Assembly: GCA_963677475.2 (NCBI GenBank)
Contig: CAXXQD010000021.1
Span: 310,001 to 374,000, forward strand
Direction: 5' to 3'
Length of the DNA: 64,000 bases
DNA from: JABMQB01 sp963677475
GTDB taxonomy: Bacteria > Bacteroidota > Bacteroidia > Bacteroidales > Prolixibacteraceae
Shown: piece after piece, positions 8,621 to 17,176 of the stretch
How positions within the stretch are numbered: the first letter of the stretch is position 1
How the letters are laid out: every line of letters begins with the position of its first letter
Notes under the pieces: model-generated
Databases searched by the model: none
Told to the model about the DNA's origin: nothing
The model's input: only the letters and a program-made list of their open reading frames with translations
Made by a program: the position numbers and the translations under genes

Positions 8621-8875
8621 ATTTTTCTGTTTTCTGTTTGAGTTAAACCATTTTTTTGGATTTAATTTATCTTTATATTTCTGAAACAATTCTTTACCAA
8701 CCAATAATCCGCCAGACCAAAAAACTACTTCCATTAATATTAATGACGTAGTACTTGCTATGATTTTTGTTTTTGTAGGTAGGTCAAGCAAGGGAATCAA
8801 AAAGGTTGCCCCAAAAAACACTCCTGAAAAGAGCATTAAAAAAATCCCAATTTTTATTTGCCAATTCTTCTTCAT
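8609..8875 (-). CDS. Small two-TM membrane protein, transporter-suffix-domain-like
   Basis: From ATG 8875 (MKKNWQIKIGIFL) the protein has 88 residues with two hydrophobic helices (IGIFLMLFSGVFFGATFLIPLL and TTSLILMEVVFWSGGLLVG), then a basic tail. It resembles small Bacteroidota proteins annotated as transporter suffix domain proteins. An alternative ATG at 8926 would add 17 polar residues; I prefer 8875 because the family starts at the W-x-I-K-I-G segment, but promoter position does not settle it. Function unknown. Confidence 0.55.
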   Translation of the reverse strand: MKKNWQIKIGIFLMLFSGVFFGATFLIPLLDLPTKTKIIASTTSLILMEVVFWSGGLLVGKELFQKYKDKLNPKKWFNSNRKQKNLSE

Positions 8876-8954
8876 ATTGATTATTCCCTGCTGATTCCAT
8901 GACAAAAGAAAACGTTTATTGTTCATCTATCATTCTATAAAAATAGTCTGTTTT

Positions 8955-8962
8955 CAAATTTA
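8955..8962 (-). promoter_or_regulatory. Predicted -7 box (TAAATTTG), minus strand
   Basis: The minus-strand TAAATTTG (8962 down to 8955) precedes the small membrane protein gene. It has no good -33 partner. Confidence 0.45.
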
Positions 8963-9048
8963 AAAAAACTCTCTTTTACCTAAACATTAAGAACAAGTGC
9001 CTAATCATAAACTTCCTGTTAATTACAAAATACCACCATTGAAATCAT

Positions 9049-9056
9049 TAACTTTG
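9049..9056 (+). promoter_or_regulatory. Predicted -7 box (TAACTTTG)
   Basis: A perfect TAnnTTTG ends 18 nt before the start codon of the AspT-type transporter, implying a 5' leader of only about 10-15 nt. Confidence 0.55.
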
Positions 9057-9074
9057 CCAAATATTTGTTGAAAA

Positions 9075-10661
9075 ATGGAACTATTAAACAATAGCTACAT
9101 AGCTCTTTTCCTGATTATTACATTGGGTTTTTTGCTAGGTAGGATAAAAATAAAGGGCTTATCGCTCGATGTTTCAGCTGTAATTTTTATTGCACTGGTT
9201 TTTGGGCATTTTGGGGTTTTAATTCCAAAAGATTTTCAATATTTAGGCTTGGTACTTTTTATCTTCACGATTGGAATTCAGGCTGGTCCGGGGTTTTTCG
9301 AATCGTTTAAAAAAGACGGACGGACATTTGCATCCTTAGCCGGAATCCTTATTATTTCCTCGGGACTTATTACGGCAATTATAATTTTAGTTTTCCATAT
9401 CGATAAAAACATTGGGATTGGATTATTAACAGGGGCAATGACCAGTACCCCTGGTTTAGCCGCTGCCATTGATTATACCAACTCGCCGCTAGCTTCCATT
9501 GGATATGGTATTGCATACCCATTTGGTGTAATTGGTGTGATTCTTTTTGTACGATTCTTACCAAAATTTCTGGGAGTTACCATTAAAAAAGCGGAAGAAG
9601 AGCAAAAGTTGGCTGAAAAAGTTGATTTCCCGGAGATTGAAAAAAAGAATTTCATAGTTGAAAACGAAAACATTTTTGACAAAAGCATTGGTGAATTACG
9701 AATTCGTTATATGACAAAAGCCGTTGTTTCAAGGGTAGTTCAAAATGGTGCCGCAATTACTCCCACAGTTAATACGGTATTGCACAAAGGAGACCTTATT
9801 AAAGCTGTTGGAACATTAGATGCCCTTAACAGGGTTAGTTTGCTGGTTGGCCCCGAAACGACAGAGGAAATTGCACTTGATCCCAATTTTGATGTTCGTT
9901 CTGTACTGGTTACCAATAAAGAAGTTGTGAACAAAACCTTGGCACAGTTAAATCTCCTAAACACCTATAATGCTACAATAACGCGCATCAGGCGTTCAGG
10001 TATAAATATTTCACCAACCCCGGGTTCGAAACTACAGTTTGGTGATAAACTGGTAATTGCCAGTAGTAAAGCAAACATGGAAATTGTTGCCCGAATCTTC
10101 GGCGATGATGTCAAAAGATTGTCTGACACCGATATTTTACCCGTTTCATTGGGGATAATCATTGGCGTGCTGGTAGGAAAAATTAGTTTAAATTTTGGAA
10201 GCTATACCTTTAGCCTTGGATTAACAGGTGGCGTTTTGATTATTGCCCTAGTTTTAAGCAGAATCGGTAAAACCGGACCAATATTATGGACCATGACAGG
10301 AGCTGCGAACCAGTTGCTCCGTCAAATTGGGCTTTTATTCTTTTTGGCTGCTGTTGGCACAAATGCCGGAGCAAATATTGGAGCAACATTCCAGCAATAC
10401 GGTTTTCGATTATTTTTGTTTGGAGCAATTATTACCCTCATACCAATGTTAATTACAGCTTTGCTTGGAAAATGGTTGTTTAAAATGAACTTACTTCATT
10501 TAATGGGGGCGATTACCGGAAGTATGACCAGTACGCCCGGGCTTGCAGCAGCAGACTCAATGACCGATTCAAATTCAGCTTCTGTAGCATATGCAACCGT
10601 ATATCCGGTAGCGATGGTTTTGTTGATTATTATCGTTCAGCTCTTAGCTTTTTTCTTTTAA
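9075..10661 (+). CDS. AspT/YidE-type transporter with two TrkA-C (RCK-C) domains
   Basis: 528 residues. Two similar membrane halves each carry GxMTSTPGLAAA (near residues ~118 and ~478), the hallmark of the aspartate:alanine exchanger family duplication. Between them, residues ~195-360 contain two RCK-C/TrkA-C regulatory folds (ending HKGDLIKAVG and FGDKLVIASS). About 10-11 TM helices are visible. The substrate is uncertain: family members exchange Asp/Ala or carry dicarboxylates, and many YidE-like relatives are uncharacterised. It converges with the GH32-like gene, with 8 nt between the two stops. Confidence 0.82.
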   Translation: MELLNNSYIALFLIITLGFLLGRIKIKGLSLDVSAVIFIALVFGHFGVLIPKDFQYLGLVLFIFTIGIQAGPGFFESFKKDGRTFASLAGILIISSGLITAIIILVFHIDKNIGIGLLTGAMTSTPGLAAAIDYTNSPLASIGYGIAYPFGVIGVILFVRFLPKFLGVTIKKAEEEQKLAEKVDFPEIEKKNFIVENENIFDKSIGELRIRYMTKAVVSRVVQNGAAITPTVNTVLHKGDLIKAVGTLDALNRVSLLVGPETTEEIALDPNFDVRSVLVTNKEVVNKTLAQLNLLNTYNATITRIRRSGINISPTPGSKLQFGDKLVIASSKANMEIVARIFGDDVKRLSDTDILPVSLGIIIGVLVGKISLNFGSYTFSLGLTGGVLIIALVLSRIGKTGPILWTMTGAANQLLRQIGLLFFLAAVGTNAGANIGATFQQYGFRLFLFGAIITLIPMLITALLGKWLFKMNLLHLMGAITGSMTSTPGLAAADSMTDSNSASVAYATVYPVAMVLLIIIVQLLAFFF

Positions 10662-10669
10662 AAAGAGAT

Positions 10670-12142
10670 TTATTTGTTTTTCCCAAACGGTAGAGACATT
10701 TTATTTTTTGATTCATACCACGATGAATTCATGTCATAAATATCCATCTGATCAATCAACAACTCTCCACCATTTGTAAATATTTCGTACCCAATGCTTT
10801 CCTCATCAGGAGTAAAGCACTTCGAAATAACTTTGTCCCCATTATTGGCAAAAATTTCAATACTTGACCTATCTACTAAAATCTCCAATACCAGCTTATT
10901 ATCGTTTGTTTTTAATGGGACATTGGTTCCCAAACAATATAGTACCCCCCTTTTTACATCGTATAATATTTCAGTACCGACTGCTTTTTTAGAGTGCCGG
11001 ACCATAAGGCCAAAATTATCTGAAGTTTTACTATCGAAAGTACAAATGAAGTGTTTACAATCCCCTTTGATGTTTTTAAGGATATTATTTTTAATGCCCG
11101 GAATAATATTTTTATTCTTCCATGAATTTAATTTTCCGTGTAAAAGCTCTAGCTCTTTAATCGGGTTACGAAGCAAATGGACACCATCGCTAAAGGTCTT
11201 TAAAGTCAACTCACAAGGAAAACTCATTTGCCCATTAAAAGGCATTCCGGGATACTCGCCTCCAGACAAGGCTGCCATTTGAATTATTCTGTTATTGGTT
11301 TTTGGAAGATTAACCCAAGTTTTAGATCCTACCAAACTACCACCAAAATCGCTTTTTAAAAGAGGGCTTTCTGTTGTAAATGATTTTCCATCGAATGAAC
11401 CCATATAATACGAGCCGCCATCACCAGACAAAATCCATTTTGTTTCGTTGTCCCTTTTATCAACATTGAGCTTAAAAAGATCAGGACTTACTGATAATAG
11501 TGGGAAATGACTTGTTTCTTCCCAATCTTTTAAGTTATCAGAATTATAAAATGTTATGCCTTTTAGCATTCCATTTTCTTTGGGCATCCTTGATAAAAGC
11601 ATCACCCATTTGCCCGATTCTTCATGCCAAAAAACTTTGGGAGATGCAATATCCTCCGATCCTTCAAAAGATAAGATGGGCATGTCAAAAAGTTTTTCCC
11701 AGGTGTTCCCATCGTCTTTGCTATATGAACATGAAACACCACAACCTTTGCCTGAGTAAAAAGCGATCATTGTTTTTGTGCTTCCATTTTGTAATCCGAA
11801 AGAATTGTTATGATCCAAAACAATACTACCTGAATTTATCGAACAACCAGATTTATCCATTGATATTGCAGGGGGAAGATGTTCCCAATGAATCAAATCA
11901 GTACTTACGGCATGTCCCCATTCTATTTTATCTGATAATATTGTTGAATCTCCATATTCATAAAATAAATGGTATCTGCCGTTAGAAAAAACCATAGCAG
12001 CAGGTTCTTTAACCAAATTTTTTCCCGGGGTGAAATGAAATTGAGGTCTGTACAATTCCTTATAAAATTCATCCTCCGGCTTTGAAGAAGTAGATAAAAC
12101 AAAAATTAAAATTATGAATATGTAATTTAACGGACTTTTCAT
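10670..12142 (-). CDS. Secreted GH32-fold protein with degenerate catalytic motifs
   Basis: 490 residues with a signal peptide (YIFIILIFVLSTSS). It aligns along its length with family GH32 (levanase/invertase): RPQFHFTPGKN, YHLFYEY, WGHAVSTDLIHWEHLPPA, SPKVFWH and YYMGSFDGKSF, then the C-terminal beta sandwich with DRSSIEIFANNG. The catalytic signatures are altered. WMNDPNG, which holds the nucleophile Asp, reads LVKEPAA. RDP reads ASP. WECP, which holds the acid/base Glu, reads SVSP. So it is probably a fructan-binding pseudoenzyme or an enzyme with new chemistry. No susCD genes or other sugar genes flank it. Confidence 0.8.
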   Translation of the reverse strand: MKSPLNYIFIILIFVLSTSSKPEDEFYKELYRPQFHFTPGKNLVKEPAAMVFSNGRYHLFYEYGDSTILSDKIEWGHAVSTDLIHWEHLPPAISMDKSGCSINSGSIVLDHNNSFGLQNGSTKTMIAFYSGKGCGVSCSYSKDDGNTWEKLFDMPILSFEGSEDIASPKVFWHEESGKWVMLLSRMPKENGMLKGITFYNSDNLKDWEETSHFPLLSVSPDLFKLNVDKRDNETKWILSGDGGSYYMGSFDGKSFTTESPLLKSDFGGSLVGSKTWVNLPKTNNRIIQMAALSGGEYPGMPFNGQMSFPCELTLKTFSDGVHLLRNPIKELELLHGKLNSWKNKNIIPGIKNNILKNIKGDCKHFICTFDSKTSDNFGLMVRHSKKAVGTEILYDVKRGVLYCLGTNVPLKTNDNKLVLEILVDRSSIEIFANNGDKVISKCFTPDEESIGYEIFTNGGELLIDQMDIYDMNSSWYESKNKMSLPFGKNK

Positions 12143-12166
12143 GGCATCAGTTTCTTAAAATCAAAG

Positions 12167-12174
12167 CAAAAATA
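12167..12174 (-). promoter_or_regulatory. Predicted -7 box (TATTTTTG) for the GH32-like gene
   Basis: The minus-strand TATTTTTG (12174 down to 12167) stands 25 nt ahead of the start. A TTGACC (12203 down to 12198) upstream is a possible but distant -33 element. Confidence 0.5.
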
Positions 12175-12371
12175 ACATTTAATTTCTTTAAACATTAGGT
12201 CAACAGCGATGTTTGTATGTATAATTAATAGTTTAAAACCATTACGATTGGTAGATGCTTATTATTATTTAACCAACATATGTTTAACATGCGAATTATA
12301 AAAAAGCATAAATATATTTCTTGCTATTTCTTAAAATAATATCTTGCAAGACAATAATTAAATTGAATACA

Positions 12372-14864
12372 ATGGTCTCATATCTTCAAAAAATATTACC
12401 AGTAGCAATGTTGTTGGGATTTTTTTCATCATTTGCACAAACAATTGATAAAAAGAATCTTGTTCAAATGGATCCTATTGTGTGTTATGCATCCGGCTTG
12501 GTTGAAAAATCATCAATTCCCCCACCTGAAGCTTATCTTAAAAGGTTAAAATCCGGGAATGATAAAACAGCCAATATCATTGTAGACTATATTGGATTTT
12601 CCCAAGAAGCTAAAGCATCTTTTCAGGCGGCAGTTGAAATATGGGAATATTTAATAGATTCTGATATACCAATTTACATACAGGCAACATGGAGCTCTTC
12701 ATTAGATGACAATGTTTTAGGCAGTTGTGGGGCAACCTATTTCGGTCATAATTTTGAAGGAGCTTTACAAAAAGACACCTATTATCCGATTGCATTAGTC
12801 GAAAAACTTTTACGAGAAGAAGTTACCAATGAAAGCGATCCTGACATGGCTGCCCGATTTAACAGTAAAATTAATTGGTATTATGGCACAGATGGAAATC
12901 CTCCTTTCAATAAATATGATTTAATATCTACAGTATTACATGAAATTGGCCATGGTTTAGGCTTTATTGGTTTTATGGACAAAAATGGACTAGTTGGAAG
13001 TTATGATGGATTTGGCGATCATGAACCAACTTCTTTTGACCGTTATATTGCAACAGGAACAGGGCAAAAATTAACCGATACCAATACATTCCCGAATCCA
13101 TCTTCAGAACTTGGGAATCAACTTACATCGAATAGCTTATGGTTTTACAGCCCCGTTTTCGTAAACTCAGCTTCTAATCCAAAACCTAGGTTATATGCTC
13201 CTTTTACTTGGAACGATGGATCCAGTGTTTACCATTTAAACGATGCAACATATCCATCAGGCACCATAAATTCATTGATGACCCATGCTGCGGGAATGGG
13301 CGAATCAATCCTTGATCCGGGACCAATAACTTTAGGAATATTGGCGGATATTGGATGGAAATCTATCCAGATAACACATGAAAATGTAAAAGATATAGAA
13401 ACGATTCCAGAAACCAGAAAAATTGAAGCTGAGATTCATAGCGATTACCCGCTGGATTCCGCTGCTATATTTCTTTACTATTCAAAAGATGCATTTTCAA
13501 CATATGATTCAAGTTTGTTTACCATTAACAAATCAACCAATAAATTTGAAGCATTAATGCCCCTCTCTTCAGGCATTTCAAAGATCAATTATTATATTTC
13601 TGCCAGAGATGATAAAGACAGGACATTTACCAAACCATCATTTGCACCGGAAGATTCCTATGAATTCTCGATCGGTCCTGACAATTCTTTTCCAACCATT
13701 ACACACGAAAAGATCCCCTATTTTTTATTAGGAAGCAACACTCACATTGTTGCAGATGCAGATGATAATTTGGGCATAGATACCATTTATGTTGAACATT
13801 TTTTAAATGGTGTACAACAACCCTCATTTGGATTAACAAAACAAAAAGGAACAAAGTATGTCGGAAATTTCCACTTTAGTGGACCGGGACCTGTTGATGG
13901 GGATACAATAAATTACAGACTTGTTGCAATTGATGCTTCTTCCTCAAAAAACACCACTTTTTTACCAGTAAGGAAACCATTTGAGACCAGGGTAGAGCAA
14001 GTATTTGAGCCTGTAAACAAGTTTTCATCTGATTTATTAGTGGAAAAAAGGGAATTTATAAGCAGTGATTTTACTGTTGGGCACATTTCAGGATTTGATA
14101 ATGATGCATTACACAGTCCCCATCCATACCCTGAAGCTGTTGAGGCCGGATTAAGTTTTAATTTCACTGCAATATTAAAATACCCAATAATAATTGTTGA
14201 TGGTGGAAGTTTTTCTTATGATGAAGTCGTTTTAGTTGAACCGGGCGCCGATCTAAATTCTTACGGTGATCCTGATTTTTGGGACTATGTAATTGTAGAA
14301 GGAAGTAAGGACATGGGAAATAATTGGCTTCCAATTATTGACGGGTACGATTCAGGGGAAAACACCTTATGGGAAAATGCATATAACCAAAATATGAACG
14401 GAGATAATTCTACCACAGTAGGAACAAAAGATTTGTTTATACCTAAAAATATAGTACTAACAGAAAACGAGAACTTTGTTGCTGGCGACACAATCCTAAT
14501 TCGATTCCGTCTATTTTCCGACCAGATGGCTGCAGGTTGGGGCTGGGCTATCGATAATATCAGGATACAGATACCAACTGCCAATGAAGCTGTCCCATCA
14601 GAGATCGTCCAAAATGCCTATTTATATCCAAACCCATTAAAAGATGAATTAAATGTTTCTATCGTTACATACAAGCCCTTGAATCAATTTTCTTGTGACA
14701 TCTATAATTCCTATGGTCAATTGGTTCTAACAAAAAACCAAAGTGCTTTCGGGAATAATTTCTCGGATAAGATAGATGTTTCAGGATTAACTTCAGGAAT
14801 GTATGTTGTGAAATTAACTGTAAACGGTCAAATAATAGAAACAAAAAAAGTGATGAAAAAATAG
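12372..14864 (+). CDS. Secreted HExxH metalloprotease-like protein with T9SS sorting domain
   Basis: 830 residues from ATG 12372 (MVSYLQKILPVAMLLGFFSSFAQ), which gives a proper signal peptide; the frame also extends 51 nt upstream. H190-E-I-G-H194 followed by GLGF is a zinc-protease motif. It is followed by a region with YDGFGDHEPTSFDRY and later LMTHAAG. The third zinc ligand cannot be placed with certainty. Residues ~370-620 look like beta-sandwich modules, followed by a jelly-roll-like part. The last ~85 residues (LYPNPLKDELNV ... SGMYVVKLTVNGQ, KK end) are a type A T9SS sorting domain. It is likely exported to the surface. It has no obvious operon partner. Confidence 0.78.
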   Translation: MVSYLQKILPVAMLLGFFSSFAQTIDKKNLVQMDPIVCYASGLVEKSSIPPPEAYLKRLKSGNDKTANIIVDYIGFSQEAKASFQAAVEIWEYLIDSDIPIYIQATWSSSLDDNVLGSCGATYFGHNFEGALQKDTYYPIALVEKLLREEVTNESDPDMAARFNSKINWYYGTDGNPPFNKYDLISTVLHEIGHGLGFIGFMDKNGLVGSYDGFGDHEPTSFDRYIATGTGQKLTDTNTFPNPSSELGNQLTSNSLWFYSPVFVNSASNPKPRLYAPFTWNDGSSVYHLNDATYPSGTINSLMTHAAGMGESILDPGPITLGILADIGWKSIQITHENVKDIETIPETRKIEAEIHSDYPLDSAAIFLYYSKDAFSTYDSSLFTINKSTNKFEALMPLSSGISKINYYISARDDKDRTFTKPSFAPEDSYEFSIGPDNSFPTITHEKIPYFLLGSNTHIVADADDNLGIDTIYVEHFLNGVQQPSFGLTKQKGTKYVGNFHFSGPGPVDGDTINYRLVAIDASSSKNTTFLPVRKPFETRVEQVFEPVNKFSSDLLVEKREFISSDFTVGHISGFDNDALHSPHPYPEAVEAGLSFNFTAILKYPIIIVDGGSFSYDEVVLVEPGADLNSYGDPDFWDYVIVEGSKDMGNNWLPIIDGYDSGENTLWENAYNQNMNGDNSTTVGTKDLFIPKNIVLTENENFVAGDTILIRFRLFSDQMAAGWGWAIDNIRIQIPTANEAVPSEIVQNAYLYPNPLKDELNVSIVTYKPLNQFSCDIYNSYGQLVLTKNQSAFGNNFSDKIDVSGLTSGMYVVKLTVNGQIIETKKVMKK

Positions 14865-14937
14865 GTATTGGAGGGTATTTAAACTTAACATGGAAAGATT
14901 GATCATCATTAAATGTTTTGTTTTTAAAATATATCTC

Positions 14938-14945
14938 TATATTTG
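14938..14945 (+). promoter_or_regulatory. Predicted -7 box of the aromatic leader transcript (TATATTTG)
   Basis: TATATTTG lies 20 nt before the leader-peptide ATG. TTTG (14917-14920) is 21 nt upstream, somewhat close for a -33. Transcription would start at about 14951, just ahead of the leader peptide. Confidence 0.6.
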
Positions 14946-14964
14946 CTACCGAAAAGAAGAGAAA

Positions 14965-15036
14965 ATGAAAATTTTAAATAACAATTTATATTATTTCTGG
15001 TATTACTTTTTTGGTTCTCCACAAGGGATCAGGTAA
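14965..15036 (+). CDS. Aromatic amino acid leader peptide (attenuation control)
   Basis: A 23-codon ORF runs ATG 14965 to TAA 15034-15036. Its centre, codons 9-16, reads YYFWYYFF (14989-15012): eight aromatic residues in a row (4 Tyr, 3 Phe, 1 Trp). A purine-rich GAAAAGAAGAGAAA precedes the ATG. It is followed by an intrinsic terminator (15070-15094) and then by tyrA at 15119, whose product makes tyrosine precursor, and a DAHP synthase/chorismate mutase. The design is that of a ribosome-mediated attenuator: low charged tRNA for Tyr, Phe or Trp would stall the ribosome on these codons. It was found by reading the sequence and is too short for ordinary gene calling. Confidence 0.87.
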   Translation: MKILNNNLYYFWYYFFGSPQGIR

Positions 15037-15099
15037 TACTCTATTGTTATTTAAAAAGACAATATACCAAGGGTCCCGATTTAATCAGGACCCTTTTTT
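15025..15099 (+). promoter_or_regulatory. Attenuator: antiterminator arms and terminator before tyrA
   Basis: Terminator: AGGGTCC (15070-15076) pairs with GGACCCT (15088-15094), extended by GAT/ATC inside, then a T-rich tract. Competing arm: GGGATC (15025-15030), the last codons of the leader peptide, can pair with GGTCCC (15072-15077; one G-U), and ATCAGG occurs both at 15028-15033 and in the terminator 3' arm (15084-15089). A small hairpin (TATTGT 15042-15047 with ACAATA 15059-15064) sits between. A ribosome stalled on the aromatic codons leaves GGGATC free and opens the operon; one reaching the stop codon covers it and lets the terminator form. The pairing was drawn by eye; no energy was computed. 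Confidence 0.75.
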
Positions 15100-15118
15100 A
15101 TTTTTAAATTTTTAGAAC

Positions 15119-16015
15119 ATGAACGTAACAATAATCGGACTTGGCTTGATTGGAGGATCGCTTGCAAAAGACCTGCGAAGAACAAAATTCGCAGATACTA
15201 TTACCGGAATTGACAAAAGCGAAGCAAATGCCAAAGAAGCACTTAAACTTGGCGTAGTCGATAAAATCTGTAGTTTCGAAGAAGGCTTAAAAAATGCCGA
15301 TCTTGTGATTATTGCCATCCCGGTTGATAAAGTATTGGAAGTTCTTCCCATGGTTTTGGATATCGTTCCTGAAGGAACAACTGTTGCTGAAATGGGGTCA
15401 ACCAAAAGAATGATTGTAGAATCGGTTAAAAACCATCCCCGTAGAAAATGTTTTATTCCTGCCCACCCAATGTCAGGAACCGAAAATTCAGGACCCGGGG
15501 CAGCAATCGAAAACCTGTTTAAAGGAAAAATTACCATCATTTGTGATCAGGAACAAAGTGGACCGCAACACCTTGCTCTGGTTGAAAAAATGTTCCATCT
15601 AATTGGAATGGACATTGCCTATATGACTTCCGATGAACAGGACCATACCACAGCTTTTGTTTCCCATTTGCCACATGCAGCAGCATACGCACTTGCAAAC
15701 GCTGTTCAGGATAAAGAAGAAGGCAGCATTATTTTTGACCTTGCAAGTGGTGGTTTTCGTTCTACCGTACGACTGGCAAAAAGCTCTTCGACCATGTGGC
15801 ATCCAATATTTCAACAAAACAATGACTACGTTGTTGAATCACTTAACGCTTATATTAAGCACCTGAAAGAATTCAGGGATAGCATGAAAAATAAAGACTA
15901 CGACAAGTTGTTGGCTTTGATTGAAAATGCAAATAATATACGGGAAATACTCGATGGAGAAGGACTATCTCTGATAAAAAATCAAGAAACAAATGTAAAA
16001 TTATATACTAAATAG
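15119..16015 (+). CDS. tyrA: Prephenate dehydrogenase
   Basis: 298 residues. The dinucleotide-binding motif GLGLIGGSLAKDLR is at the N-terminus. Catalytic-core signatures MGSTKRMIVESV, HPMSGTENSGPG and SHLPHAAAYALA match TyrA, which oxidatively decarboxylates prephenate to 4-hydroxyphenylpyruvate for tyrosine. No C-terminal ACT domain is present, so feedback control, if any, lies elsewhere. It sits behind the aromatic attenuator and only 2 nt before the DAHP synthase gene, forming one operon. Confidence 0.93.
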   Translation: MNVTIIGLGLIGGSLAKDLRRTKFADTITGIDKSEANAKEALKLGVVDKICSFEEGLKNADLVIIAIPVDKVLEVLPMVLDIVPEGTTVAEMGSTKRMIVESVKNHPRRKCFIPAHPMSGTENSGPGAAIENLFKGKITIICDQEQSGPQHLALVEKMFHLIGMDIAYMTSDEQDHTTAFVSHLPHAAAYALANAVQDKEEGSIIFDLASGGFRSTVRLAKSSSTMWHPIFQQNNDYVVESLNAYIKHLKEFRDSMKNKDYDKLLALIENANNIREILDGEGLSLIKNQETNVKLYTK

Positions 16016-16017
16016 TT

Positions 16018-17109
16018 ATGGGAATTCAATTAAACATTCATCCGATAAAAACGTGGTTGCCAAAAATCGATAACCCTTTATTAATATCAGGACCATGCAG
16101 CCTTGAGTCGGAAGAGCAGGCAATGGAAACAGCTAAATTGCTGGCAAAAGACAAGCGTGTATTTGTATACAGGGGCGGGGTTTGGAAACCAAGAACACGC
16201 CCAGGATCGTTTGAAGGAATGGGATCTGTTGCATTGCAATGGTTGGCAAATGTGAAAAAGGAAACGGGTTTATTAGTTGGTACAGAAATTGCCAATGCCC
16301 AACACACCGAAGAAGCCCTAAAAGCAGGAATTGATGTATTATGGGTTGGGGCGCGTTCGACAGCAAGCCCTTTTGTGGTACAGGAAATTGCAGATGTTTT
16401 AAAAGGAACCGATGCAATCGTTATGGTTAAAAATCCGGTTAACCCAGATGTTCAGCTTTGGATGGGTGCCCTGGAACGTATTAACCAGGCAGGAATCAAT
16501 AACCTTGTGGCTATTCACCGCGGGTTTACACCTTTTAGGGACACAAAATACAGAAACTACCCTAGCTGGAAAACTGTTATTGAATTGAAAAGATTGCTTC
16601 CAAACCTTCCTATTATTTGCGACCCGAGCCATATTGCCGGCAAGAGGGAATTCCTTGGCGAAATCTCACAAAAAGCATTTGACATGGGAATGGACGGATT
16701 AATGATTGAGTCGCACAGGGACCCGTCATGTGCACTAAGCGATAAAGATCAACAAGTTACCCCTGCTGAACTTTCAAAAATCCTTGATAAACTGGTCATA
16801 CGAAATTCAGCGGTAACAAATCCTCAATTCGAAAACCAATTAGACCTTTTGCGCTCAAGGATTGATGCAATTGACACAGAGCTTTTAGAAATGCTTGCTT
16901 CAAGAATGGAAATTGCCAAGCAAATCGGTAAGTATAAAAAAGAAAACAATGTAACGGCTTTGCAAATAAACCGCTGGTCTGAATTAATGGAAAACCGGGT
17001 TAAAATCGGAACCGGACTCTCTTTAAATAAAACATTTATAAAAATATTATTTCAGCTGATCCACGAAGATTCAGTTCGCATGCAAACAGAAATTATGGAC
17101 GAGGAATAA
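16018..17109 (+). CDS. Bifunctional DAHP synthase / chorismate mutase (type II)
   Basis: 363 residues. Residues 1-265 form a beta-type DAHP synthase (SGPCSLESEEQA, RGGVWKPRTRPGSFEG, VGTEIANAQH, CDPSHIAGKR, ESHRDPSCALSD), the first step of the shikimate pathway. Residues ~275-360 are an AroQ-class chorismate mutase (LRSRIDAIDTELLEMLASRMEIAKQIG), which makes prephenate. With the neighbouring TyrA it covers entry to the shikimate pathway and the Tyr/Phe branch. In known fusions prephenate binding at the mutase inhibits the DAHP synthase. It is transcribed with tyrA and ends at the terminator at 17137. Confidence 0.93.
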   Translation: MGIQLNIHPIKTWLPKIDNPLLISGPCSLESEEQAMETAKLLAKDKRVFVYRGGVWKPRTRPGSFEGMGSVALQWLANVKKETGLLVGTEIANAQHTEEALKAGIDVLWVGARSTASPFVVQEIADVLKGTDAIVMVKNPVNPDVQLWMGALERINQAGINNLVAIHRGFTPFRDTKYRNYPSWKTVIELKRLLPNLPIICDPSHIAGKREFLGEISQKAFDMGMDGLMIESHRDPSCALSDKDQQVTPAELSKILDKLVIRNSAVTNPQFENQLDLLRSRIDAIDTELLEMLASRMEIAKQIGKYKKENNVTALQINRWSELMENRVKIGTGLSLNKTFIKILFQLIHEDSVRMQTEIMDEE

Positions 17110-17136
17110 AATCCTAATTTCTTCACAAAGGAATTT

Positions 17137-17176
17137 AAAAGGAGATCAATCTTAAATAGGTTGTTCTCCTTTTTTT
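17137..17176 (+). terminator. Bidirectional terminator between the aromatic operon and the aldehyde dehydrogenase gene
   Basis: AAAAGGAGA (17137-17145) pairs with TCTCCTTTT (17165-17173) followed by T residues. The A/T arms also suit the opposite direction, where the aldehyde dehydrogenase gene ends at 17175. Confidence 0.75.

Noticed and set aside
11500..11985. A plus-strand frame of 161 codons in the GH32-like gene
   Set aside because: It is antisense to the conserved fold-defining GH32 segments, and it has no start context or recognisable motifs.
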